From Labilithrix sp. (lineage in GTDB: Bacteria > Myxococcota_A > Polyangia > Polyangiales > Polyangiaceae): DNA of 64,000 nt. Positions 19,206-28,407 of the stretch are shown piece after piece. A program made the position numbers and the translations under genes. The notes under the pieces were generated by a model. It saw only the letters and a program-made list of their open reading frames with translations. It had not been told where the DNA came from and did no database searches. Numbering within the stretch: the stretch's first letter is position 1; each line of letters opens with the position of its first letter. The stretch spans positions 496,001 through 560,000 of the forward strand of contig JAHBWE010000001.1 of assembly GCA_019637155.1 (NCBI GenBank), read 5' to 3'.

Positions 19206-20513
19206 ATGAAGTGCCTGAAGACGGGAGCCGTCGTCCTCCTCTTCGCCGCGCCGCTCCTCGCGTGCGGCAACGCCGCGCTCCGCGCCGCCGAGCGCGGCGA
19301 CGACGCGAAGCTCTCGGCGGAGATCGCGTCGAAGCACCAGCGCGGCAAGCTCTCGAACGAAGAGGCCGCCACCCTCGCGCGCGCCGTCGCCGAGCGCGAG
19401 ATCGCGAAGGCGAAGGACGCCCAGACCGCGCTCGCGCGCCTCCGCGACACGCGCGCGTGCTCGCTGGAGCTCGACGACGCGCTCGAGGAGCGCATGAAGA
19501 CGCGCGACGCCGCCGGCGCCGAGGCCGCGCTCACGCGCCTCGAAGGCGGCCGCCTCGGCATGCGCGCGGCGCGCGAGTGGATCGACGATCCCGACGATCG
19601 CTGGCGCGCGGTCGGCGCGCGCACGCTCCATCGCGAAGAGGACCGCGAGAAGCGGCGGTCGGCGATCGTCTCGCCCAACGCGCAGATCCGCCGCGCCGCG
19701 CTCCGCGCCGCCGCCGACGCGAAGGACCCCGGCGACATCGAGCTCCTCTTCGAGACCGCGCGCGTCGATCCCGAGCTCATGCTCCGCAACGAGGCGCTCC
19801 GCGCGATCAGCGCGATCCTCCGCGGCGCCGGCGATGGCGCGAAGAGCCGCGCCGCCGACCTCGCGATCAAGCTCCGCGATCTCTGGACCTCGGGCGACGA
19901 CGCGATCAAGGAAGACGTCGCGGTCGCGTGGGGCCTCGCGCCCGTCTTCGAGAACGGCGGCCGCGAAGCGCTCCGCGTCGCCCTCGCCGACGGCAAGGGC
20001 CCGGGCGCGATCGCCGCCGCGGGGGTGGTGACGCGCGGCGCGGCGAAGGACCCCGAGCTCGCGCCCGCCGCGAGCGCGCTGCTCGCGCGCACGATCGAGG
20101 GCGCCTCGCGCCGCGATCGCATGCACGCCCTCGCCGTCGCGAAGCTCGAAGGCGCGACGCTCGAGGCCGCGCGCAAGGCGGCGAAGGACGACGACCAGGA
20201 CATCAAGGTCGCCGCGCTCGCGCGCCTCGCGGAGACGAAGAGCGACGGCGCCTCGGCGAAGGAGGAGCTCGTCGCGCTCGGCGCGAAGGGCAACGTCCAC
20301 GCCCGCCACGCGCTCGCGTCGGCCGGCGACCTCCGCGTCCAGGCGTGGATCGAGCAGGACCTCGCCGCGCGCGAGCCGCACCGAAAAACGCAGGCCGCGT
20401 CGGCGCTTGCCGCGCTCGGCCGCCCCGCCCGCGCCGCGCCGCTCCTGGTCGACCCCGACCCGAGCGTCCGCACGCGCGCCGCCTGCACGATGATGGTTGC
20501 TTCGCGCCGGTAA
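19206..20513 (+). CDS. HEAT-repeat lipoprotein
   Basis: The 435-residue protein starts with a lipobox signal (APLLACGNA). After a charged helical section it shows HEAT/armadillo-type helix pairs: IRRAALRAAADAKDPGDIELL, LMLRNEALRAISAIL, RDRMHALAVAKLEGATLEAA, DDQDIKVAALARLAET and a final SVRTRAACTMM. HEAT solenoids are protein-protein scaffolds. Start ATG 19206 is 45 bp from the divergent lipid-kinase start, with no clear Shine-Dalgarno. The TatT gene follows after 21 bp on the same strand, so it may be the first gene of the TRAP binding-protein unit. Confidence 0.78.
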   Translation: MKCLKTGAVVLLFAAPLLACGNAALRAAERGDDAKLSAEIASKHQRGKLSNEEAATLARAVAEREIAKAKDAQTALARLRDTRACSLELDDALEERMKTRDAAGAEAALTRLEGGRLGMRAAREWIDDPDDRWRAVGARTLHREEDREKRRSAIVSPNAQIRRAALRAAADAKDPGDIELLFETARVDPELMLRNEALRAISAILRGAGDGAKSRAADLAIKLRDLWTSGDDAIKEDVAVAWGLAPVFENGGREALRVALADGKGPGAIAAAGVVTRGAAKDPELAPAASALLARTIEGASRRDRMHALAVAKLEGATLEAARKAAKDDDQDIKVAALARLAETKSDGASAKEELVALGAKGNVHARHALASAGDLRVQAWIEQDLAAREPHRKTQAASALAALGRPARAAPLLVDPDPSVRTRAACTMMVASRR

Positions 20514-20534
20514 GGCCGCGTAGAAAAGCGGCCG

Positions 20535-21476
20535 ATGCGTATCAGCGTACTCGGTCTTGCTTTGACGGCAGCTCTCGCGCTCGGCAGCACCGGGTGCATC
20601 AAGAAGATGATCTTGAACTCGCAGATCAAGGCCACGCGCATCGGGTCGGGCGCGGCGGACACGATCGCGGACTACGACGTCGTTCGCCACGCCGCGGGCG
20701 CCGCGGTCCTCCAGTACGAGGGCATGCACCGCCTCGCCCCCGACAACGACGACGCGCTCTTCATGCTCCTCCGCGGCTGGGCGGGCTGGGGTTACGGCTT
20801 CGCGCAGGACGACTACGAGGTCGCGACGATCGCCGGTGACGACAACGCGGCCGAGTACCACAAGAAGCGGACGAAGCTCGCGTTCGACCGCGCGATCTCG
20901 TACGGCCTCGAGCTCCTCGCGAAGACCGACGACGGCTTCCCGGCGGCGAAGAAGAACGCCGACACGCTCAACAAGTGGCTCGAAGACAACTTCGACGACG
21001 AGGAGGACGCGGAGCCGCTCTTCTGGTTCGGGTCGGCGTGGCTCGCGCGCGTGAACCTGCTGAAGGACGAGCCCGAGTACGTCGCGGAGCTGTACATCGG
21101 CGTCGCGTTCCTCGAGCGCAGCCGCAAGCTCTCCCCCGAGTTCATGTATTACGGCGCGACGTCGACGCTCGCGGCGTACCACGCCCGCAGCAGCATGGCG
21201 GAGCTCGACGAGTCGAAGAAGCTCCTCGACTTCGCGATGGAGAAGACGGGGAAGAAGGCGCTCGGCATCCTCCTCAACTACGCCAAGTACGCGTGCGCGA
21301 AGGCGGACCAGGCGCTCTACGAGAAGACGATGAACGAGATCATCGCGGCGGAGGACCAGGAGCCGAACCTGCGCCTCCAGAACGCGATCGCGAAGCGCCG
21401 CGCCAAGCGCGGGCTCACGAAGCAGGTGATGGAAGACTGCAGCTTCCCGCCGCCCCCTTCTCCTCCTGGCAAATAA
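20535..21476 (+). CDS. TRAP transporter TatT component family lipoprotein
   Basis: TatT proteins are trimeric, TPR-like periplasmic lipoproteins that partner with the TRAP binding protein (described for Treponema pallidum Tp0956). This one has a lipobox (LGSTGCIKK) and family landmarks: AVLQYEGMHRLAPDNDDALFML, LRGWAGWGYGFAQDDYE, FDRAISYGLELL, DAEPLFWFGSAWLARVN and AELYIGVAFLERSRKLSPEF. Length 313 aa is typical. It lies 26 bp before the DctP gene, which supports the pairing. A Pro-rich C-terminus (PPPPSPPGK) ends the protein. Confidence 0.87.
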   Translation: MRISVLGLALTAALALGSTGCIKKMILNSQIKATRIGSGAADTIADYDVVRHAAGAAVLQYEGMHRLAPDNDDALFMLLRGWAGWGYGFAQDDYEVATIAGDDNAAEYHKKRTKLAFDRAISYGLELLAKTDDGFPAAKKNADTLNKWLEDNFDDEEDAEPLFWFGSAWLARVNLLKDEPEYVAELYIGVAFLERSRKLSPEFMYYGATSTLAAYHARSSMAELDESKKLLDFAMEKTGKKALGILLNYAKYACAKADQALYEKTMNEIIAAEDQEPNLRLQNAIAKRRAKRGLTKQVMEDCSFPPPPSPPGK

Positions 21477-21502
21477 CCTCTGCCGCCGGTATCGTCTGGA
21501 GC

Positions 21503-22513
21503 ATGAAAGTGCTTCCGAGGATGTTCGTGGTCCTCGCCATCGCGATGGCGACGCTCGGCTTCTCGCGTTCGGCGATGGCCGACGCGAAAGAGGTGAAGCT
21601 GGGGACGCTCGCGCCGAAGGACTCGGCGTGGGGCAAGGTCTTCGGCGCCTGGGCGAAGGCGGTCGAAGAGGAGAGCAGCGGCTCCCTCAAGCTGACGTGG
21701 TTTTACAACGGCAGCCAGGGCGACGAGCTCGCGATGGTCGGCAAGATGCGATCGAAGCAGCTCGACGGCGCGGCCATCACCGCGACGGGCCTCGCGCAGG
21801 TCTGGCCGCACATCGTCGCGCTCCAGATGCCGGGCCTCTTCCCGTCGTGGGCGAAGCTCGACGCGGCGCGCGAGAAGATGGCGCCGACCTTCAAGACGGA
21901 GTTCGAGAAGCAGGGCTTCGTCATCCTCGGCACCGGCGACGTCGGCGCCGCGCACCTCATGTCGCGCGGCGTCGCGATCCGCACGCCCGACGACCTCAAG
22001 AAGGCGCACCCGTTCTACATCTCGGGTGACAACATCGGTCAGAAGTTCCTCGAGACGGTCGGCGTCCCCGCGCCGAAGGCGCTCTCGGTCCCGGCCATTC
22101 TCCCCGCGGTCTCGGCGCGCGGCGAGGGCTCGATCGACGTCATCAACTCGCCCTCGATCGCGGCGGAGCAGCTCGGCTGGGCGCCGCACATGGACCACGT
22201 CAACGAGAACATCAGCGGCTTCGGCATCGGCGCGCTCGTGATGCAGAAGGAGGCGTTCGAGGGCCTCGGCGCGGACGCGAAGGCGGTCCTCGCGCGCACG
22301 GGCAAGAACACGGGCCAGCTCCTCACGCAGCGCATCCGCGGCATCGACGGCGCCGCCTTCGATCGCTTCAAGGCGAACAAGACGGTCGTGAAGCTCAACG
22401 CGACGGAGGAGGCCGCCTGGGCCGCCATCTTCAGCAAGGTCCGCGCGAGCCTGAAGGCCGAGGGCAAGGTCCGCGGCGACATCTTCGACCAAGTGGTCGC
22501 CGCCGCGCAGTAA
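21503..22513 (+). CDS. dctP: TRAP transporter substrate-binding protein, DctP family
   Basis: This is the periplasmic receptor of a tripartite ATP-independent importer, which usually takes up organic acids using an ion gradient. After a signal peptide (cleavage near AMADAK) it shows VKLGTLAPKDSAWGKVFGAW, LKLTWFYNGSQGDELAMVGK, QLDGAAITATGLAQVWP, MPGLFPSWAKLDAAREKM and GFVILGTGDVG, all from DctP. The specificity-determining conserved Arg region is represented by LMSRGVAIRTPDDLKK. Length 336 aa. Its membrane partners are not adjacent; DctQ and DctM lie at 34072-37160. Confidence 0.9.
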   Translation: MKVLPRMFVVLAIAMATLGFSRSAMADAKEVKLGTLAPKDSAWGKVFGAWAKAVEEESSGSLKLTWFYNGSQGDELAMVGKMRSKQLDGAAITATGLAQVWPHIVALQMPGLFPSWAKLDAAREKMAPTFKTEFEKQGFVILGTGDVGAAHLMSRGVAIRTPDDLKKAHPFYISGDNIGQKFLETVGVPAPKALSVPAILPAVSARGEGSIDVINSPSIAAEQLGWAPHMDHVNENISGFGIGALVMQKEAFEGLGADAKAVLARTGKNTGQLLTQRIRGIDGAAFDRFKANKTVVKLNATEEAAWAAIFSKVRASLKAEGKVRGDIFDQVVAAAQ

Positions 22514-22521
22514 CGACGGCG

Positions 22522-24123
22522 TCAGGCGAGGAACGTCGTCGCGCCGGACTCGATGTCGACGATGACGATCGTGCCGCCGACGGAGAGCTCGTCGGCGCGC
22601 ACCGGGCCCTCGAGCACGATGACGCCGTCCGCCACGTCCGCGAAGTCGCCGAGCCGCTTCGCCGCTTCCGCCTGACCGCGTTCGACGAGGAAGGCCTCGG
22701 CTTCGGCGTAGCCCAGCGACCGCCGGCCGCGGACCTCGAGGCCCGTCATCGGCTCGAGCGCGCCGGTCGGAGGCGGCGGCGGGGCTGCTGCCGCGGCCGC
22801 GAGCTCCGCGGGATCGGCGCGGAACTCGGTGCCGCCGTTGGCGATGTACGTCCGGAGGTTCGGCTCGTTCATGTACCAGCCGGTCCCGTGCGCGTAGAGG
22901 AGGCACGCGCGCGGCATCTCGGAGCCGAGGAGGTTCGGGGTCTGCGCGACGCCGCCGCCGACGAAGCTCCCCTCGAGGTGGCCGAGGTAGAAGCTCTTGA
23001 ACCACACCTCCTCGACGTCGATTTGGTACTCGAACAAGAGCACGTGCTTTGCCTGGAGCTCCTTCGCGACGAAGGAGCATTTGCGTACCGAGGCGGCGTA
23101 GAGGGCGTTCGTGACCCGCACGCGACCCGCGACGTGCAGCTCGCCCTCGAGGAAGAGGTCCTTGCAACGAACGTTGCCGAGGACGATGACGAGGCAGTTC
23201 TTGCCGCCGCGCTCCCCGATCTCGATCGGACCGTCGACGACGAGGTCGCCGTCGATGATCACGATCGTTCCATCGACCGCCTCGAAGCTCGGGCCCGTGA
23301 CTTCGCCGCAGGTGACGATCTCGGCCTTCGCGGCGTGGCGGTCGAGCGCGTCGAGCGCGCGGGCCGCGCGTGAGAAGCCTTCGTGCGCGGCGACGAGCGC
23401 ACGCGCCTCCGCGAGGCCGGCGACGCGACCCTCGACGCCGTCGCCGCCTTCGAGGAGCTCCCCGTCGATCCGGCACTCGGCGCCTTCCCACGTGAAGAAG
23501 CGCGTGCCCACGACCTTGCCGTCGGCGTAGGTCTCGAGCATCTGCCGCACGCGGCCCTTGTGGTCGATCGCGCGCTCCGTCGTCCGGCCGCGCGTCGCGA
23601 CGTGCGCGCGGAGGCTCTCGAAGCGGCCCATCGCGAAGAGGCCGATGTCCGAGACCTCTCCCGTCTCGTGGAATCGCACGAAGAGCCCGTCGGGACGACC
23701 GTCGACGTACGCGACCGTGTTGACGAGCGTGCCATCCGCGCGCCAATACGACCACGGCCCCGTCTTCTTGCCGCCCTTCTTCTTGCCCGCCACCCACTCG
23801 TCCTCCGCGCGGTCCCATTTCGCGCCGGGGACCTCCACCTTCTTCTCACGCGGCGGAACCGGGAGCTTCACGCCGTCCGGGCTGCACGGGGAGCCGTCCC
23901 AGTCGAAGAAGCGCTCGTCGACGAGCGCGCCGTGCTCGTAGCGCCGCTGCTCCTGCGCGAACGTCGCTCCGGGGACGTTGAGCGTGAGGTGGAGGCCATG
24001 CCACTCGCCCGCGATCCGTACGCCAACCTCGGCGAGCTCGCCGCTCGCGCGGTGTTGGACGACGAGATCACCCCGCTCGTGAGTCTTCGCCTTCGTGCCC
24101 GCCGTCTTCTTCTCGCTCGCCAT
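22522..24123 (-). CDS. MORN-repeat and beta-solenoid protein
   Basis: The 533-residue cytoplasmic-looking protein (start ATG 24123) begins with MORN/YwqK-type repeats: YEHGALVDERFFDWDG, GPWSYWRADGTLVNTVAYVDG, GLFVRFHETGEVSDIG and YADGKVVGTRFFTWEG. From about residue 280 it becomes a regular beta-solenoid: GTIVIIDGDLVVDGPIEIG, CLVIVLGNVRCKDLFLEG, ELHVAGRVRVTNALYAASV, reminiscent of bactofilin-like polymer-forming domains, and it closes with GVIVLEGPVRADELSVGG. No enzyme motif is visible. Its stop is 9 bp from the convergent dctP stop. Confidence 0.75.
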   Translation of the reverse strand: MASEKKTAGTKAKTHERGDLVVQHRASGELAEVGVRIAGEWHGLHLTLNVPGATFAQEQRRYEHGALVDERFFDWDGSPCSPDGVKLPVPPREKKVEVPGAKWDRAEDEWVAGKKKGGKKTGPWSYWRADGTLVNTVAYVDGRPDGLFVRFHETGEVSDIGLFAMGRFESLRAHVATRGRTTERAIDHKGRVRQMLETYADGKVVGTRFFTWEGAECRIDGELLEGGDGVEGRVAGLAEARALVAAHEGFSRAARALDALDRHAAKAEIVTCGEVTGPSFEAVDGTIVIIDGDLVVDGPIEIGERGGKNCLVIVLGNVRCKDLFLEGELHVAGRVRVTNALYAASVRKCSFVAKELQAKHVLLFEYQIDVEEVWFKSFYLGHLEGSFVGGGVAQTPNLLGSEMPRACLLYAHGTGWYMNEPNLRTYIANGGTEFRADPAELAAAAAAPPPPPTGALEPMTGLEVRGRRSLGYAEAEAFLVERGQAEAAKRLGDFADVADGVIVLEGPVRADELSVGGTIVIVDIESGATTFLA

Positions 24124-24275
24124 GCGGACCCTCGATGCAAGCGCTCGGCCACGCGATGGGGACCAGATTCGCCGCTCCAAGTCCGCGGATCGTCACGGCA
24201 CGGACTCGCGTCGCCGAGGCTCGTGGACGACAGTCCACCAACCTCTCGTCACGACGCGGCTCTGGGCGCCGCGCT

Positions 24276-25682
24276 TCATGCCGCGCGGACGAGGCCGTCG
24301 AGGAGGAGACGCGCCTCGCGCGCGGAGGGCATCCCCGCGACGCGCCGGACCTCGACGCCCGGCTCGATCGCGAGGCCGCGGCGGAGATCGGCGGCGGCTC
24401 CTGCCTTTGCGTCCGCGATACGCGCGCGCTCGTCCGCGCTGAGCTGCGGCTCGAGCCACGCCGCAACGTCGTGCGCGAGCTCGGCATGGCGCGCCTCGTC
24501 GACCGCGATGCGGTGCAGCGTCGGGCGGAGCTCCGGAGCGGCGCGCTTGGCCTGGAATGCAGACGCGAGCGCCCCGTACGTCTCACGCACGCAGCCCTCG
24601 ACCGCGTTCTCGAGCGCGATCGCGAAGCGGTCCCGATCGACCTCCAGCTCCACCTCGACCGGAGGCACGACGCCGCCAAAGCGCCGCGCGAGGCCCGCCG
24701 TCTCGCGGGCATGTCGGATCTCGTCGCGGCGCGAGCGACGTGCGCGCGCGATCAACGACGCAGGCGCGCCGAGCGCACGGAGCTCGCTCTCGAGCCGGCG
24801 GAACGCGACGACGCTCGCGGCCTCGAGATGCGCCATGTTCGCGAAGTGCAAGGCGAGGGTCGCGGAGCTGTTCTCGGCCGGCGAAAGCGCGACGAGCCCA
24901 TCGGGCCGGCGGCCGTAGCAAGAGTAGAAGGAAGCCGCGAGCCCGCCATCCGGGAACCGTTCCTGCTCGAGCTGCGTCCAGGTCCCGTCCGTTCCGATCC
25001 GCACGCGGGTACGAACGATATGCCCAATTTCATCGTTTGTGCCGCCTTCGAGGACCTCGAAGGAGCCATCGGCGACGACGCGAACGCCGAGCTTCTTTCC
25101 TCCCGGGAGGCACTCGAACCGGCGACCGGCGGCATCCACGAGCAGACGCACCTCGGCGACGCTGCCGATCGTTCCAAGAAATTCGCGCATCGCCTCGTAG
25201 CTCTCGACCGAGCCTGCCGTGTTGCCCCGCGTGTAGAGGAGGATCTGGTGCGGCGTCCGGGCGTACGGCTGGCAGCCGCGCGGCCAGCCCCGCGGATAGG
25301 GAAGCGCATCGAACGCGGCGAGCTGCGTGACGCACGCTCCATCCGTCGCCGTCGCGCAAGGGGTTCCGTACGTTGCGTCTGCGGTCCATACCGCGACGGG
25401 CCCCCCATCATCGCCGGTCGTGTGCAAGACGGTCCGAAGCTCGAGGTAGTCGACGGGCTGCGCCGGCTTCACCGCAGCCAGCGCGTCGGAAACCGACATC
25501 GGGCACGTGAACTCGCTCTCGTGCGCAAAGATCGTGTCGGCGGGGGCGGCGGGGGCTCCCGAGTCGGCGGGGGCTCCCGTGTCGAGCGATCCCGAGCACG
25601 CATACGTGACCACCCCGGCGGACGACGCGAGCGCGGCCCCGACGATGCGCTGAAGGACGGTGTGAAGCGGTAGACGGCTCAT
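24276..25682 (-). CDS. Lipoprotein with a C-terminal ferritin-like domain
   Basis: The 468-residue precursor has a signal peptide and lipobox-like AGVVTYACSG. The N-terminal half is unknown and has several Cys residues (FTCPMS, GTPCATATDGACVT, PRGCQPY). The C-terminal half (about 270-440) is a four-helix ferritin-like bundle with carboxylate/His motifs: LEAASVVAFRRLESEL, RRDEIRHARETAGL (E..H), FAIALENAVEGCVRETYGA and HRIAVDEARHAELAHDVA (E..H). These fit a di-iron site. An envelope-exposed di-iron protein of this layout recurs in myxobacteria; its role is not established. The 150 bp upstream of the MORN gene contain nothing evident. Confidence 0.8.
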   Translation of the reverse strand: MSRLPLHTVLQRIVGAALASSAGVVTYACSGSLDTGAPADSGAPAAPADTIFAHESEFTCPMSVSDALAAVKPAQPVDYLELRTVLHTTGDDGGPVAVWTADATYGTPCATATDGACVTQLAAFDALPYPRGWPRGCQPYARTPHQILLYTRGNTAGSVESYEAMREFLGTIGSVAEVRLLVDAAGRRFECLPGGKKLGVRVVADGSFEVLEGGTNDEIGHIVRTRVRIGTDGTWTQLEQERFPDGGLAASFYSCYGRRPDGLVALSPAENSSATLALHFANMAHLEAASVVAFRRLESELRALGAPASLIARARRSRRDEIRHARETAGLARRFGGVVPPVEVELEVDRDRFAIALENAVEGCVRETYGALASAFQAKRAAPELRPTLHRIAVDEARHAELAHDVAAWLEPQLSADERARIADAKAGAAADLRRGLAIEPGVEVRRVAGMPSAREARLLLDGLVRAA

Positions 25683-25736
25683 GGAAGGTTGGTATCACCC
25701 CCATTCGTTGGTTGCCCAAAGCAAGCTCGGCGTTCG

Positions 25737-26600
25737 TTAGAGCCTCAGCATGAGTCCGAAGGCCGGCATCGCGACGATTCCGCCGAGGTCCGTCTTCTGA
25801 CCGAAGATCGTGGGTTCCGCGAACATCTTCGCGACCGTGAGCTCCAGGAAAACGAAGAAGACCTTGTAGCCGACGGCGACACCGCCGAAGCCGCCGATGT
25901 GATGGATCGAGCCGCTCGTCCGCGGCACCGCGCCGACGTTCTGGAGGATCGCGTCCACCGAGTAGCGCGAATAGATGTACTTCGGGCCGAACCAGACGTG
26001 CCCGAAGTCCTTCATCCGCGTCCCGAAGATGACGGGGACCTCGATGTTCCAACGCGAGTAGTCGTCGATCTCGAGCTGCTCGAAGAGATCGAACACGAAG
26101 CCGTTGTAGAGCGACTTCGAGACGCCGATCGAGATCGCGCCCTGGAAGCCGCGGTCGGGTCCGTTGCCGAACGAGCCGGCGTCGTTCTCCTCCTCCGCCG
26201 TCGGGTCCTTCGTCGTGAGGAAGCGGTACTTCGCGTCGAGGTGCGCGTTGATCGACGACCAGCGGAGCCCGACGTCGAGGTTCTTCACCACGCCCATGCG
26301 GAGCATGATGTCCGGCGTGACGCCCGGAGAGCTGAGGCCGAGCCCCACCGCCGCCGCGAGCGCCTGCCGCTGCTCCACGTCGCTCGGCTGGTACTGCGGG
26401 TTCGACGCGTAGCGGTCGCCGAGGGTCGCGGTCGTGTCGACGGCGTCGATGATGCGCGACGCCGGGACGTTCACGTTCAGCGCGCCGGTGGCCTGGACGT
26501 GCCCCGGCTTCATCGGCTCGGACGGCTGCAGCGTGGAGAGCGTGGTCGAGCACCCGACCAGCGCGAAGGCCGCGGCGCACGCGGCCAAGCGAAAGGGCAT
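25737..26600 (-). CDS. Outer-membrane beta-barrel-type lipoprotein (287 aa)
   Basis: The start ATG 26600 gives a compact lipoprotein signal (AAAFALVGCSTT). The mature part alternates hydrophobic and polar residues with many aromatic-ended strands (GLRWSSINAHLDAKYRFL, AISIGVSKSLYNGFVFDLF, WFGPKYIYSRYS, GFGGVAVGYKVFFVFLEL), the pattern of an outer-membrane barrel ending in an aliphatic/aromatic strand (FGLMLRL). No specific family is recognised. The open frame extends upstream to 26726, but those codons overlap the divergent beta-propeller gene and lack a signal peptide. Confidence 0.72.
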   Translation of the reverse strand: MPFRLAACAAAFALVGCSTTLSTLQPSEPMKPGHVQATGALNVNVPASRIIDAVDTTATLGDRYASNPQYQPSDVEQRQALAAAVGLGLSSPGVTPDIMLRMGVVKNLDVGLRWSSINAHLDAKYRFLTTKDPTAEEENDAGSFGNGPDRGFQGAISIGVSKSLYNGFVFDLFEQLEIDDYSRWNIEVPVIFGTRMKDFGHVWFGPKYIYSRYSVDAILQNVGAVPRTSGSIHHIGGFGGVAVGYKVFFVFLELTVAKMFAEPTIFGQKTDLGGIVAMPAFGLMLRL

Positions 26601-26724
26601 GTCGAGCGACGTCAGCAACGCATGTGCCCGGCTCATCAGGCGCGAGAAGATGCCTCCTCCGGCGTCGAGCGTGAAGCACGATTCACGGGGGCCATGATCG
26701 CGTGGACCGTGCTTCGATGGTCGC

Positions 26725-28104
26725 ATGGCCTACCGGCGGAAGGTGGTCCTCGGCGCGGAGGCGATGCTGCGCGCGCCCGCGGTCCGCGCCTTTCTGCCCT
26801 TTCCGTTCGACGACGCGAGCGTCGACCCTGACGGCGTCACGGTGTGGGGTCGCGCGGGCGAGATCGCGTTCACGCTGCCCGGCGAGCCCGGCGCGACCCA
26901 GTCGATGTGCCGCTCCGCCGACGGCGAGCGCGCCTTCGTGGGCACGTGGACCGGGGTCGACGTCGTCGACTTCGGGACGCGACGCCGGACGAAGCTCCTC
27001 GTGACGGATCGCTCCGTCGCCCGGATCGACGAGCGCGCCGGCGTCCTGCTGACGGCGGACCACCGGACCGTCCACCGCTTCCAGGTGAAGAGCAAGAGCG
27101 AGCTCCCGGCGCTCGTCGTCAAGGAGCACGTCCGCGCCTGCGCGCTCGCTCACAACGCCCGGCGCGCGATCGTCGCCGACGGCTACGACGTCAAGCTGCA
27201 CGATCTCGGCGGCCGGCGCCCGGAGGTGCTCGCATCGATCGACGGCTACGCGGACGCGTGCGGGTTCTTTCGCGACGGTCGCTTCTGGGCCGCGGGCCGG
27301 GAGGTGAGGACCTTCGATCCGGACGGCGCCGTTCGCTGGAGCGTCGCGAAGCGCGCGGTGACCGCCGCGCTGTCGGACGACGAGGCGCTCCTCGCGATCG
27401 CGCTCGACGGCGACGTGGAGGTCTACGCGCCGCCCGACACCGAGCCGCGTCACCGCCTCGCCGGGCTCGCTGCGCGCACGCTCGCGTTCGACGGCGGGCG
27501 GCTCCTCGTGGGCCTCCGCGCGGAGGGCCTCGAGGTCTACGAGCTCGCGCACGAGCGGCGGATCGCGCCGCGCGAGACGTGTCACGTCGGCGCCGTCACC
27601 GCGCTCGCGCTCGAGCCCGAACGCGAGACGATGCTGTTCTCGTTCGGCGACGACGGACGCGTGCTCCTCTGGGACCTCGAGAGCGCGCGGCTCTTCGAAC
27701 AGCTCCCGCGCCACCGCACCCGCGGCGTCGCGCTGGAGGTCGCGCGCGATGGGACGAAGCTCACGACGCTCTCCGCGGACGGAGAGCAACGCGACTGGAC
27801 ACTCTCGACGTTCACGTGGACGGTCGTACCCCCGACGCTCGCCGCCCCGGAGCTCGAGCCGTTCAACGCCCGCCGCGGCAAGGCGCTCGCGACGTGCGTG
27901 CTCGACGGCGCTCGCCGCGTCGTCGCCCGCGCCGAGCGGCGCTCGCCGCGATCGATGCTCGAGCTCCTGGACGGCGACGAGGTCATCGAGACCCTCCCGT
28001 TCGAAGGCGGCGCGCCCACGAGCATCGCGGCCACGCGCGACGGACGCCTCGTGTGCGTCGGCACCGCGCGCGGCGACATCGTCGTGCTCGAACGCTCGAC
28101 GTGA
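26725..28104 (+). CDS. Cytoplasmic WD40-like beta-propeller protein
   Basis: The 459-residue protein has no signal peptide and consists of repeated four-stranded blade patterns: RSADGERAFVGTWTGVDVVDF, RARAGVLLTADHRTVHRFQV-type strands, ALSDDEALLAIALDGDVEVY, HVGAVTALALEPERETMLFSFG with DDGRVLLWDLE (a near-canonical GH...WD blade), and ATRDGRLVCVGTARGDIVVLE at the end. Propellers of this kind are interaction scaffolds; no partner is encoded next to it. It diverges from the barrel lipoprotein gene. Confidence 0.75.
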   Translation: MAYRRKVVLGAEAMLRAPAVRAFLPFPFDDASVDPDGVTVWGRAGEIAFTLPGEPGATQSMCRSADGERAFVGTWTGVDVVDFGTRRRTKLLVTDRSVARIDERAGVLLTADHRTVHRFQVKSKSELPALVVKEHVRACALAHNARRAIVADGYDVKLHDLGGRRPEVLASIDGYADACGFFRDGRFWAAGREVRTFDPDGAVRWSVAKRAVTAALSDDEALLAIALDGDVEVYAPPDTEPRHRLAGLAARTLAFDGGRLLVGLRAEGLEVYELAHERRIAPRETCHVGAVTALALEPERETMLFSFGDDGRVLLWDLESARLFEQLPRHRTRGVALEVARDGTKLTTLSADGEQRDWTLSTFTWTVVPPTLAAPELEPFNARRGKALATCVLDGARRVVARAERRSPRSMLELLDGDEVIETLPFEGGAPTSIAATRDGRLVCVGTARGDIVVLERST

Positions 28105-28144
28105 GCGCGTCGCCCTCGCCCTCGCGCTCGAGTTGCAGACCGGC

Positions 28145-28176
28145 GCGGTGAAGGCGGCCTACGGCGCCTTCACCGC
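28145..28176 (+). terminator. Strong hairpin after the beta-propeller gene
   Basis: A 12-bp perfect stem (GCGGTGAAGGCG / CGCCTTCACCGC) with an 8-nt loop starts 41 bases after the stop at 28104. There is no T-run, so it may work as an mRNA 3' stabiliser or a weak terminator. It also covers the 3' end of the minus-strand remnant at 28159-28356. Confidence 0.35.
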
Positions 28177-28356
28177 CGTCTTCGAGACTCGTACGACGGA
28201 GACCTTGTCGGGCTGAATGCTCTTCGGAAACGACGGGGAGTCCGGCGACGCCGCCGAGTAATAGACGTGCGACGCGTCGGCGCCGATGATCGACAGGCCG
28301 AGGTATTCGGTGCAGTCGTCCGCGAGCACGCCGCGCACGTCATCGACGAGGCGCAC
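28159..28356 (-). pseudogene. Remnant of a larger exported protein (C-terminal fragment)
   Basis: A 65-codon frame reads as the tail of a propeller-type protein, with LSIIGADASHVYYSAASPDSP and KVSVVRVSKTAVKAP. It has no signal peptide, although the sequence resembles blades found only in exported lipoproteins, so it is probably a leftover of a longer gene. The 28105-28590 interval holds only this, the hairpin and the broken small lipoprotein at 28408. It could also be a short intact gene of unknown function. Confidence 0.35.
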
Positions 28357-28407
28357 CCGTGTCAGCGCGCCCTCGAGAGTTCGACGAGACGAAGCTATGA
28401 TGAGCGC

